DNA from: Arctopsyche grandis
Lineage: Eukaryota; Arthropoda; Insecta; Trichoptera; Hydropsychidae
DNA: 64,000 bases
NCBI RefSeq assembly: GCF_051622035.1
Contig: NC_135359.1
Coordinates: forward strand, 32,765,501-32,829,500
Direction of reading: 5' to 3'
The translations under genes were made by a program, and so were the position numbers. Shown here piece after piece: positions 1 to 9,778 of the stretch (position 1 is its first letter; each line of letters begins with the position of its first letter). The notes under the pieces were generated by a model. The model searched no databases. It saw nothing but the letters and a program-made list of their open reading frames with translations, and was not told where the DNA came from.

Positions 1-170
1 AAGAAATCACACTATTGATCGACTGACTGATCAATCAGCTTCGCTCAGATCAGACCGAATATGCGCTAAGACGTCAGGCAATACTCAAAAATTCACGATG
101 AGTTTTAACCCGACTAGATAAAATTTATTCCGGCTGATTGGTAATGGTAAAAATAGTACTAAAATCCTAT

Positions 171-308
171 CAGTGGCGGCTCTATATGGGCTGCAGCCTC
201 CCAGTATAGTACATATGCATGCTATTTTTGTTTGTATTCGGTCAACGCGATACTACAGCCTGATTCATATATGCAGCCCCACCACTGAATTCTCACGAGC
301 CGCCACTG
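171..308. mobile_element. 138-bp hAT-like MITE
   Basis: A short element is bounded by inverted ends CAGTGGCGGCTC and GAGCCGCCACTG. The 8 bp to its left (AATCCTAT) and right (AATCCATT) are alike at six positions, which suggests an old 8-bp target duplication of the hAT type. Its sequence recurs in reverse orientation in the larger element at about 62,116-62,945. It has no coding capacity. Confidence 0.65.
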
Positions 309-540
309 AATCCATTACATATTATGGATAAAATAAAAACGAATGGAATTGGAATTGGAAGTTTTGGACAAATCAAAATGCTACATAAATCCCAATGCAC
401 TTCGAGAAATATAGAACGTCATATGCTCGGTATTTTTTATAATTTAATTTAAATTTGCACATGATTCACGGGTTTTATTTACCCCGAGTGACACATATGG
501 TATTAAACTTATGTGCACTCGGGGTATATAAATTTATAGA
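309..540. other. Unannotated AT-rich intergenic sequence
   Basis: I see no gene here. The stretch contains a weak inverted repeat around 'accccgagtg' and 'cactcggggt' (about 480-525) that could form a hairpin. Confidence 0.4.
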
Positions 541-776
541 TTATAATATATTTGAAATCATATTCAAATAGCGGTGACAAATAGGAAGAAGGATGGTTTT
601 TCCAATTTGTCGAGGAATGAAATCAGAAAAATTGGCAAACTCTGATAAGAAACGATCGACCTGGAGTCACAAACCAAAGTCTGGCCAGCAGTGGGTCTCT
701 AGTGGGACTCGAACCCGTGATCACTCTGCTCGTAGGCATAGTATGCTCACCACTAGTCCACGTCGCTGGTTGTGAT
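541..776 (-). repeat. tRNA-derived SINE, near full length
   Basis: Read on the - strand, the head (about 776 to 690) looks like a degenerate tRNA. An A-box-like TAGTGGTGAGCA is followed by a B box GGTTCGAGTCC (complement of 705-715), the two RNA polymerase III promoter blocks. The body runs on through CTGGCCAGAC and a shared tail (TATTTGAATATGATTTC). The tail recurs at 2,105-2,255 and the post-head segment recurs at about 18,240. The family resemblance and absence of a proper tRNA fold after the B box point to a SINE rather than a tRNA gene. Confidence 0.7.
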
Positions 777-1689
777 AGTTATTTATAGGCAACATAGTGA
801 AGAGATTAAAGTGAAATTAAAATTAGACGAAAGGTGAACAAGAAAAGTAATCCAATGATACCCAAGAGAGAGTAGAGCCAAGAATAGAACAGATGGACAA
901 TGTAAGAAAAATGGGTGTTGCTCAAACCAGACAAGACGATTCAAATTAAGACAATTCTCGAGATGGCAACGATTGAATAATCGACTAGCACGAATCAAGC
1001 AGATTTTTATGAGGGGAACGTCCAAAGATTCACCGCTTTCCAACCCGGTAGAACTACACTTGCATCCACATAACAATATGTATAGCAGCTATAACGAGAT
1101 ACCGATCGAACGTAATTTTGATTGAGAATCGTCGAGTGCTTTGGATAAGGGTCAACGAACATAACCGTGATGGTATCAACGTCAGCTTCATGCCCACAGC
1201 CCTTGTTTACCCAAGAGTCTCCTTGCTCGTGTGAACTGCTCATTCAATATTCAAATGTAGGCATGTACACATACACAACACTATCCGTTTACACAGGATG
1301 TTTTTCGAGTGTCGAGTTGTACCATTCGATCGAAATCCGATGCAAAGCAAATTAGCGCAGATAATTACGACGACAGCGACACTTACGCAGGTGGTTATAG
1401 AATTCTGAATATTTTTGAATAAAAATTGCACAAATTCAAACATCTTTCATATTACATGCAATTTGAATGTAATATGATTGAGCTAGTTTCCGAACACCAT
1501 ATCTGTGATCCTTTTCCTTATTCAATGTCTAGTTATGAACCAAACAATTGGAACATCTTAGCTGAATAATAGGAAACGAGTATTTTTCTCTTACCACAGT
1601 CACAGAAATAAGGCACATTAAAACTAGTTCATGACAAGTGAATAAATTACTAATTATTGTACACTGGTATACGAAAATTCCTGCATCGG
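777..1689. other. Gene-free intergenic sequence
   Basis: Both strands carry only short open frames without start context, splice structure or recognisable domains. I see nothing supportable as a gene or as a bounded mobile element. Confidence 0.4.
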
Positions 1690-1800
1690 ACTGTACGCAA
1701 AAAAATCGTGGGTTCAAATCCCGACCAAATACGCTACTGGCGAGATCTTGTGGTTATTAAAACACATATCGACCGTCTCCTGTAAGAATTTTCCGATTTT
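1690..1800 (+). repeat. SINE-like fragment with B box
   Basis: A B-box-like GGTTCAAATCCC at about 1,711 follows a degenerate tRNA-like head, and is followed by non-tRNA sequence. It is probably a diverged SINE from a different subfamily than the copy at 541-776. The call rests on the B box alone. Confidence 0.3.
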
Positions 1801-2102
1801 TCTGCCTTTATTGTTGTGACGGATTCAATAAATCGGTATCCCCCCCCCCCTCCCTCACAAATTCGAGTTATTAGCGTCTCGATTTTGTTGAATTTCATAA
1901 ATGCTACCTACATATATAATGTATTCCTCACAAATTTGCTGTGTATTGAAAATTAGTTGACTGTCCCTACATGTCTACTTATTTACATATTAGCCACAGT
2001 GATATTACAGAATACTTTAACGCGTCACTGTAACCAAATATATAAACATATTACAAATACTATAGATGAGAAAATAAGCGAGACATTTATGTTATAGATA
2101 AT

Positions 2103-2258
2103 AATTTTTTGAAATCCATATTCAAATAGTGGTGACATAGTGGATAGGATGGTTTTAGCCAGTTCGATGGAGATAAATTGTAATCAGATAGATCGGCAAA
2201 CTCTGATGGGAAACAATCGACTTGGGAGTCACAAATATCCAAGTCTGACCAGCAGGCA
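2103..2258 (-). repeat. 5'-truncated copy of the 541-776 SINE
   Basis: The segment repeats the body and tail of the SINE at 541-776: 'ccatattcaaatagtggtga' near 2,115, 'cggcaaactctgat' near 2,193 and 'tctgaccagca' near 2,243. The tRNA-like head is missing. This is the usual 5' truncation of a retrotransposed copy. Confidence 0.6.
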
Positions 2259-3354
2259 TTTATGATTATACTCTGAATAAATTATTTTCAATCGCGGTCA
2301 GCTCACGGGAGCGAAGTATCAACACAACAACCTAGCCATGCTGCTGACTAAATGACTGACTGTTATGTTTGAAAAATTGTTAGTGCTTATGTACAAAAAT
2401 AATCTAACCATATGTGTCACCTTGGAGCAATTCCTGTCATGGCACATATGATGAATGTATGTAATTAAATAAATAAATAAAAAAAAGCTCCACCAGAGTG
2501 CGCGCCGTGTCTCTCGATCTGCTGGTATATTTCGCATAGCTCCACAATATGCGAAACACGCTCTTATTTCAAATATGAAAAAGTATCAATATCGTATATC
2601 CGTCACGAACGGGCGGACAGCTCAGCCTTACATATGCAAGTATATGATATGGTGAATACACAATCGTACGGGCTAAAGTGCTAAGAAAACTGTTAATGAA
2701 CATTCATTCAAAGCACACCATTAAAGCAAAACTAAAAATAAAACCGTTACGGAAAAATTTCAACCATACAAGGCGCCTATAAGCACAATTATAATCATGA
2801 CCGATGATGAATCGCATCGAATCAGTGGGCGTCCGACTCAAATTAGACACAAATTCAGCCAAACGAGCCAGCCGTCGAATGGGGAAACCGCCATCCGCAG
2901 GTTCCGAACGTGGAGAATTGGAAATCCGAGGAGTGGTGCAACTCCTCGGATTTCAGCAACGTCTCTCGGGTTAAATGGAAGCAGCCGAGTTGCAAGCGCA
3001 GGGGAGCGAGAGTTGCATACAAATAATGGTGGTGGCGGTGGCGGTGGGAGGAGTGGGAGATGTGAATTCATATATATATATATATACATATATATACGTA
3101 CATTGTGCATAGAGATGTTGTGTGTGGATGTGCGGGGTCAAACCGGGTCCGATGGAGCCGGTTTGCATCTGAAAAACGGCCACATCGCATTGCTAAATGA
3201 AACGGACGCTTGCTTGCCTGCCCAAATCGGACGAAGATCAGGGTTGTCCAAAAAATAACTGATAAAGTCGACAGCTCGTATATCCTCCCTGAGTATTGAA
3301 GATAACGTATGTATATGAGAGATAACGACAGACTATAATGTAAATTTTATAAGA
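2259..3354. other. Gene-free stretch with GGT and TA microsatellites
   Basis: A moderately GC-richer patch at about 2,795-3,235 holds a (GGT/GGC)n run near 3,028-3,060 and a TA run near 3,069-3,096. Overlapping open frames on both strands are driven by these repeats. They translate to poly-Gly and Tyr-Ile tracts, so I do not call a gene. It could be the 5' untranslated exon of an unseen gene. Confidence 0.35.
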
Positions 3355-3896
3355 TAAAGTTTTCTGTCGAAAGCCCGCTACGCTGAAAATTTCGCCAACA
3401 TTTCCAACTAGAATTATTGTCAAATCGAATAGTAAGCAGGCACAAAAATTGTAGCTAATCCAAACAAACTCAAGATCACTACTGCAGAGGCTTTCGAGTT
3501 TTGTAAAGGTGGATTTTGACTCTCTAATATATGTATGTATCTTACAATCTATCAATGAATGTATTTTTCCAAAACTAGTTCCATCTACTTCATTGTAGTT
3601 AAAATGTAATGTTTACAATCTAAATTCCAATCCACAATCAATACTCAGCAGTTAGGGATTTCTATCGATAAATTTTGCTATGGTTATAATTCCGGTGTAA
3701 ACCAATCTTTATAAACGTTGACACGGATTACACGACCCATGTACAATGCATTTTTTTCATTCCTACCTGGAAAGGCTTAGCGGGCAGTATTCTAATTTAC
3801 TTTGTACATGCTCAAAATACAACGCCCATCGACGTTTTTCAGGCCCATGGACTTGTTGGCAAAACGCCAATCGGCGTTGATCAGGGTTCAAAGGGT
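3355..3896 (+). mobile_element. Truncated TTAA-type MITE, family A
   Basis: Sequence from 'tttctgtcgaaagcccgct' to 'gttcaaaggg' followed by TTAA matches the intact family A element at 12,026-12,560. Its left TTAA and CCCTTTGAGTG end are missing, so this copy is truncated or eroded on that side. The right end retains the CAAAGGG terminus next to a TTAA, as expected for piggyBac-mobilised elements. Confidence 0.65.
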
Positions 3897-3974
3897 TAAA
3901 CAATTAAAATATAACAAAAAGGAGTGGAGGGCGGAAAGTCAAATATATAAGGCTACAGACTAGTGGCAAAGTGT

Positions 3975-4180
3975 TAGTTGTCACCATCTCCAAAATTTTT
4001 GGATTCTTAAACGTGTTTATTACGATTACATTCCACCATCGACTTGGCGGACCCAATTGAAATCTCAATCAGCGGCCAAACCTCGCAAAATGGCAAAATT
4101 TCAAGGCGATCAGAAGGGTGTAGGAAGTTTTTCAGATCAATTGATGAAGTGAAACTAATAAAAACCATGTAATAAAAAGT
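3975..4180 (+). repeat. Dispersed repeat F
   Basis: The segment around 'acgtgtttattacgatta' shares blocks in order with about 46,425-46,640 and more weakly with about 5,605-5,700 (for example 'gtaggaa' following a 'cgatc(a/g)gaag' block). This shows an old, diverged interspersed family. No termini are clear. Confidence 0.4.
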
Positions 4181-5013
4181 AAAAACTTTTAAAAATATGT
4201 TTCTCGAGGGGTTTGGATCCATCTCAAGCGACCCAAGAAGTATTGCTGGACTTTGAAAAACCAATTACAGCAGACAAATTCGTCACGACTCCGAAATTTA
4301 TCTATCAATCGATTGATAATTTTCATAATATGTACGAATTTGAACATTCTACAGGCAAAAAAATAAAAAGAAACGTTTAACAGGGTTTTGTAAGAAAACA
4401 TCCACACCAGTGGTGGAATAATTTACTTTAAGATAATGATGGAAACACTCGAAAAATTAGGACCGAACTATAAAACTTTCAGAACTCTTTCAACTTAGAA
4501 AGTAAGTTTAGCAGGTAAACAAAAAAAAAGAAGGGAGAATCATTCCATTACTCAATATATGTAAACAAACGGAAACTTTCCACAATAATGTGACGACACG
4601 ACCAGGTACAAAAATTAGTCTACCACGATACGTCACACGCCAAACCAACCTTCCAGAGACGGTTTAGAATTGAAGTTTTCATGATTTTTTTCCTCGTCCA
4701 CACACATACATATTACCATGATATATGTATTTATAAACGTTTCTAAAGAGTCGGATTCCGAAGCGAATAGAGCCTGCGGGCGACCCTGACGCAACTCGCA
4801 CACACAGCTCTCACTATTCGTCGGAGAACGACCCGCGTGTAAAGGAATTCAATAGGAATTCCACATACCACACCACTGTTTACACACAATTCCAATCAGA
4901 CCAATAATCCAAACCAAACAAACACACGTAAAACTAGACCAATTTCAAACAAACGTACTTCGCCCAAACCTCTTAACCAAATGTAATGATTCAATTGTGT
5001 AGTATGTGACAGG
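4181..5013. other. Gene-free intergenic sequence
   Basis: I see no supportable gene. A GC-richer patch at about 4,745-4,830 is unexplained and could be an untranslated exon. No splice or coding signal supports that. Confidence 0.35.
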
Positions 5014-5021
5014 ACTGTGAA

Positions 5022-5527
5022 CAGTGGCGTAGCTAGGAATTTCGGGCCCTCGCGCAAAATTTATCCCCACCCCAGTACGTGATTTTTTAAAATATGAAAT
5101 TAAATAATTGATACACGTTTACACAGTATAATAATCCTACAAAAAAATAAATTTAGCTTAGCCCACCGATTTTAAAATTTTATCTGCTCGATTTAAGGCT
5201 TGCAAAATTGTGTGATGAGTCGTGGATATATTTCCAATAAAGTCTTTTTTTAACAATGACATTACGTGATTAATTATCCCACTTGAACCCAAATATGTAT
5301 GCAAAGATTTAAGTACAAATAGAGACCTTTTCACATTTCTGCATCGTAAAATACAGGAGAAACAAATTAATTCGTATATGTATAAGTGTATAACTCGAAT
5401 CATTTTTATTACTTTCCATATTTTTAGTTGGACAGTGTTTAATTATACTGAGTGTATCTACATATATAAATTTGGACCTCCTGTCAAACTGGGCCCTCAT
5501 ACTTTGCTATGAGGTAGCACGCCACTG
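5022..5527. mobile_element. hAT-like nonautonomous element, 506 bp
   Basis: The inverted ends are CAGTGGCGTAGCTAGGA at the left and a right end whose complement is CAGTGGCGTGCTA. The flanks ACTGTGAA and GCTGTGGA agree at six of eight positions, suggesting an eroded 8-bp duplication. No transposase frame is present. Confidence 0.65.
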
Positions 5528-5875
5528 GCTGTGGAGTCAATAGAAATAAGGTATAATGTGAAAAATATAAAGTTATAGGCTTATTACGTACTATATATTA
5601 TAAACGTTCTCATTACGATTATTAAGTTTTAAACCGATTGGAAGAATGTAGGAATATTAGCTGACCGAAGAGCGAAGTAAAACTAATAATTGCCTTGTAA
5701 AAAAACAACTCCAAACTTTTATCCAATTTTTTTGAAGTTTCTTTCGAATTGAATTTTTTTCTTGCACATTGTGAAGAAAAAAAAAACCAACCAATGCGAA
5801 TAATGGATTAATTTTCGAATACATCTGATGTACTAAAACAGAGTGATAAATACATATATTGAGCTCGTGTAATTA

Positions 5876-5919
5876 ATTATTCATATGTAAAAAAAATATT
5901 TTTTTTACATATGAATAAT
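5876..5919. repeat. Perfect 44-bp palindrome
   Basis: Each arm is 22 nt: ATTATTCATATG, then T, eight A and T, mirrored exactly on the other side. It would form a cruciform or hairpin with no loop. No ends of a known element flank it. Confidence 0.85.
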
Positions 5920-5999
5920 GGATTTGTCAAATATCGTCCTCTTCTCAACTTGAACTAAGCATGAAACATAAGTACACTACGTCTTAAATTTATACATCA

Positions 6000-6250
6000 C
6001 TAGTGATGTTACCCGGCTTCGCTCGGTAAATGGAATTGAAATGAAAGCCATGACGAAAATCTTCATTTGTTTTTTTATAAAATTTATATACATATATTTG
6101 AATCGAAAAAAAACTATATATATGTATATGTGACGACCGACCAATCACAAACGTCTTTGACCAATCCAGCCAATCAGAAACGACTTTGACGACAGCCAAT
6201 CAGAAACGAACTACACCGTTTCAGATTTATATATGAAATTTATATGTACA
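6000..6250 (-). mobile_element. Helitron-like 3' end fragment
   Basis: On the - strand this reads ...GAGCGAAGCCGGGTAACAT then CTAG followed by T. It matches the 3' end of the element at 24,311-26,339 (GAGCGAAGCCGGGTAATACAG then CTAG). The 5' boundary to the right is not clear. Confidence 0.5.
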
Positions 6251-6639
6251 TCACAGGTGTTGGCGAGTCACTCTAGTTCCTTGAATCAATATTCACAAAC
6301 ATTAAAATAAGTAAATGCGATCTAATTGCGAAATCAGAGTCACTACATTTTTAACGACTCTGACTTTAAACAGGCCTATATATATGTAATCATATCGATT
6401 GCGATGGACAACGGAAATCCAGAGTAGATACAATTGCAAACATCTTTATCTCGAAAACAATCCATTATCAATAAAACAAATATATATATGTATGTATATT
6501 ATGGCATTTAACAACACTTTTGTTTCATTGCGATTAATTCATTTGAAAAAAAAAACAACATTCATTTGTTTCTGCATTTGTATACGAGAGTGAGCGAGGG
6601 CTGACAGAGTTGCCAACTCACTTTCAGGGGATCGTTTTT

Positions 6640-7430
6640 GACGTTTGATATTTTGGCCATAATATTGAAGTTTTGGGGTGCGTTTCCGAGGGGAGGGGAG
6701 GTGAGGTGGTCGGGGGTTGCCACTGCACTCTACACGTCTACGTCTACGTGTATGTCTACACCGAGTATATCAATGGTATGGTGTGTACATCGTATGGGGG
6801 TCGGATGCACCTGCGCAGCCCAACTGTTTGGGGTCAAAGTCCGCACCAGATCGATACCGGACGCGTGGAAGTCTCCAACGGCTGGTGTGCTGTGGATGAC
6901 GTACGACACGGCACGGCACGATGACACACATACCAGCACCAGCGCATACTAAGCGTATGCACACACTCACTGCACTAATTACACACGCAGAGAATGCGCC
7001 GACGACGAGATGCAGTGTACTGGTGAAGTAGTGTAGTGGTGTAGATTGAAGCAGTGAAGCAGTGAAGAAGGGAAGGCGAACTCACCCAAAGCTCCGTGCC
7101 CCAACTCATGGTGGTGGTGGTGGTGGTGGTGGATGCGGCGATGAAGGTGGTGGTTGGGCCGCTCGAGTGCGGCTTTCGAAGTCAAAGTCAACGGCTCACG
7201 TTCCGACGGGCGATGGGCAGGGGGTGGTGGGTGGGAGTGGGGTGGGTAGTGGGTGGCGGGTGGCGAGCGGCGTTGTGCGCGGGTGCGGCGGGTCTACACC
7301 GACACGACACGACCGCTACCCGACGACATGGCCGCGAGACTGGCGGCGCTTCGAGCTACGCTACACACTGTGCACACACGTGCCAACCGATCTGTTTACA
7401 AATACACCCTGAATGTATTTACAGATAGCG
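6640..7430. other. GC-rich, G/C-skewed island of unknown role
   Basis: This block is much richer in G, C and CpG than its surroundings and contains (GGT)n at about 7,110-7,133. Open frames exist in several phases on both strands, the pattern expected of GC-rich noncoding DNA. It may be a promoter or untranslated first exon. I see no conserved protein. Confidence 0.4.
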
Positions 7431-8933
7431 TGCCCTTTTGCTAATATTGAAGCGTATTCGTTTACCAAATTTAAACTCAATAACTGTATATGAATAATTA
7501 AAGCGTTTTTAGGTTATTTTACGGTGCGTATTTGCCGCTTTTTTTTAAATGCTTCTATGGGGGCGTATGGAGTGAAACGATGGAATTGTTACAGCAAGAC
7601 TGTTTAATGTGATGGGCGGGAAAGAACTAAAGTAGTAACAGACCAACTTGGCCGAGTTGGTTCCAACTCGTAGGATGGTGACCGACATTCGACTATGTTG
7701 TAGAGCCGCCAAACTTCCTCTAAACAAAAACAGGATACTACTCGTCTCCAAAACCTACTTAGCCAAAGCCAAAAGAGAAAATTTCACCGACACGTGCAAC
7801 CAGCCTTGATTGCAGGATTTCATTTTAGTTTTTTTCAAGGTGGAGAAAAGTAGACAATTTTTTAAGAGACTTCTGATCGAGATGTTTAAGCTTATTACAG
7901 TTTCTGCTGGCCTAAACTTCTGGAAATGATTAATTGATTTGATTTAAATTGATAGTATTTGCCGTATAAGCCGCTTCCCCTCCAAAACAAAAGCCTGTTT
8001 TCTGGTCGTAACGCCACGAAAGCCGACCATGATACAATTGGTCTGAGCACAAGTCAAAGTTGTCGGGTACGTACATCAACTCGCCAAAACCCTTTACTTA
8101 CTAAAGTTTTGTAAGCGTCGAAGGGTAGCTTCCCGTAGAGAAGAAACCAAAACAAACCCGGAAGAAAAAAAAATCTGAGTATGGCTGCTTTAGTAGCTAT
8201 TTAACAGAACGAAAACTTATATGTAATAGTAGTATTCGATTTTTTGAATAAATATATTTTTGGTTCAAACTTTGTTCTCCCATGGATTCTAATTAAAATA
8301 ACCATATATAATGTTAAGTAATTGGGAAGCACTGCTTTATACGACAATTTATTGTATCATAATTTAACTTCAACATAAAATGTATCTTATGAAGCGGTTC
8401 AAATACATAAAAAAAAAAAATACCTGTGAGAACATCGACAATACTATATTATAATTGTATGATATATGTACTTTCAAATAAATTTTAAAATATTACCTAA
8501 ATCTAAATTACAGGGACAAAATTAAAAAAAAACCTTTTATGCACAGTAAATACAATGATTTATTATGTTTTCAACACATTATACATAAACATATTCTTGA
8601 ATATATATTATTTGATTTGATTTTTAAATGCTTTTTATTATTACGAAATTATGTTCACAATACATATTATATATATTTTAATAGCTACTGATCTACTGAT
8701 CATTTTCTATTTTACAATTTTATTTTATTTGGTTAGTAATCATTTGTATTATATTATTATAATGTTAATGCACAGCATAATAGGAAAAAGAGCTCAAAAG
8801 CCTATTTACAATTGAATATATATTATAATATATAGATGACATATAGAAAATGGTATACAATGTAACAAAGATAAACAAATAATGTTACCGACGATTTATT
8901 TATGTAGATGAGATGTAAAAAGTTCATTATAAA
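7431..8933. other. Gene-free AT-rich stretch with repeat D fragment
   Basis: Positions about 7,590-7,720 (cggg..gaa..aa(a/g)tagta, then ...ggatggtgacc..aca/ctcgac) resemble segments at about 38,655-38,750 and 54,783-54,895. This defines a dispersed repeat, perhaps from a retroelement terminal region. The rest is AT-rich without coding signal. Confidence 0.35.
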
Positions 8934-9071
8934 ATGACGAATTCACTTTTAGATACCGTCCATATTAAAGATGAAGACGATGGCAACGTCCCATTGGCTC
9001 CGAAGCTGAGAAACGAAAACGACCTTCTTTTTTTACATATAATTACTATTGTAACAAGTGAACATAAATAA
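8934..9071 (+). CDS. Possible 45-aa ORF or terminal exon, unrecognised
   Basis: A 46-codon frame starts at ATG 8,934, ends at TAA 9,069-9,071 and translates to an acidic, non-repetitive peptide (...HIKDEDDGNVPLAPKL...). It is less AT-rich than its surroundings. The same frame could instead be a last exon, because 'cttttag' at 8,946-8,952 is a possible splice acceptor. The stop codon overlaps an AATAAA polyadenylation signal at 9,067-9,072. I do not recognise the product, and a chance frame remains likely. Confidence 0.2.
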   Translation: MTNSLLDTVHIKDEDDGNVPLAPKLRNENDLLFLHIITIVTSEHK

Positions 9072-9397
9072 AGGATCCTCTTAGTGTTAGTACACAATCG
9101 GTGTTTTCATAGACCTCCATGCGGTACATTTAACGCGGTGAATTAAGATTTGTGATTTGACATACGAACTGTCAAAGTGAAATGAACGCAAAAGCGATTG
9201 CCAACCTTGTCGGCGTGGCTAGAGGCTAGAGGCTAGAGAGCGTCAGATGAGCTGACTCTGATGAGATGCCCGCGAACTCTTCGCGAAGACCACAAACAAC
9301 GGCCACGGCCACGAGGGCCTGTGGCTCGAACATATGTCTAGTCGATAATAATAAAAATTTCGTAAATAAAAAGTATTTGAGAATATTTTTGTTTGTG

Positions 9398-9600
9398 TGA
9401 CCAATTTTAAAATTTTGGGTGTGACCAGTTTCAGCGTGTGACCAGTTTTCTCGTGATCAGTTTTAGCGTGCGACCAGTTTTCTCGTGACCAGTTTTAGCG
9501 TGTGACTAGTTTTCTCGTGACCAGTTTTAGCGTGACGGATGATCACGAGTGACCGATTTAGAGCGACCAGTTGTCCTGTGACAGGTTCACATTTGACTAG
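9398..9600. repeat. Minisatellite of ~16-bp GTGACCAGTTTT units
   Basis: Alternating units GTGACCAGTTTTCTC and GTGACCAGTTTTAGC are repeated about ten times and degrade toward 9,600. The array ends about 180 bp before the DAXX-like start codon, so it lies in or next to the promoter region of that gene. Confidence 0.8.
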
Positions 9601-9778
9601 TAGTCCGTTTACCCTTAAAACAACCAGTAGTCGATAAAAACAAAATAGACAATAATAGATGGTCGACAAACGAACTGTTTGTTGGGAAAAAAAGCCGCGC
9701 TAATTTAATAAGGTTGGTAGTGGCAGTAGTGGTGGAGGTGCGATAGAGCGGCGCTGGGCTTCGCGCCTCGCCCAGGCC

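Noticed and set aside
593-775. A tRNA gene at about 690-776 (- strand)
   Set aside because: A and B boxes are present but the acceptor stem is not closed, and the sequence continues into a repeated non-tRNA body. It is better read as a SINE.
2797-3258. A 153-codon + strand frame
   Set aside because: It contains poly-Gly and Tyr-Ile microsatellite translations, with competing frames on the other strand and no homology.
7062-7444. Gly-rich frames in the GC island
   Set aside because: Three overlapping frames are open at once and their composition follows base bias.
9398-9600. CRISPR-like array
   Set aside because: The repeats are contiguous with no unique spacers of constant length, and the genome is eukaryotic.
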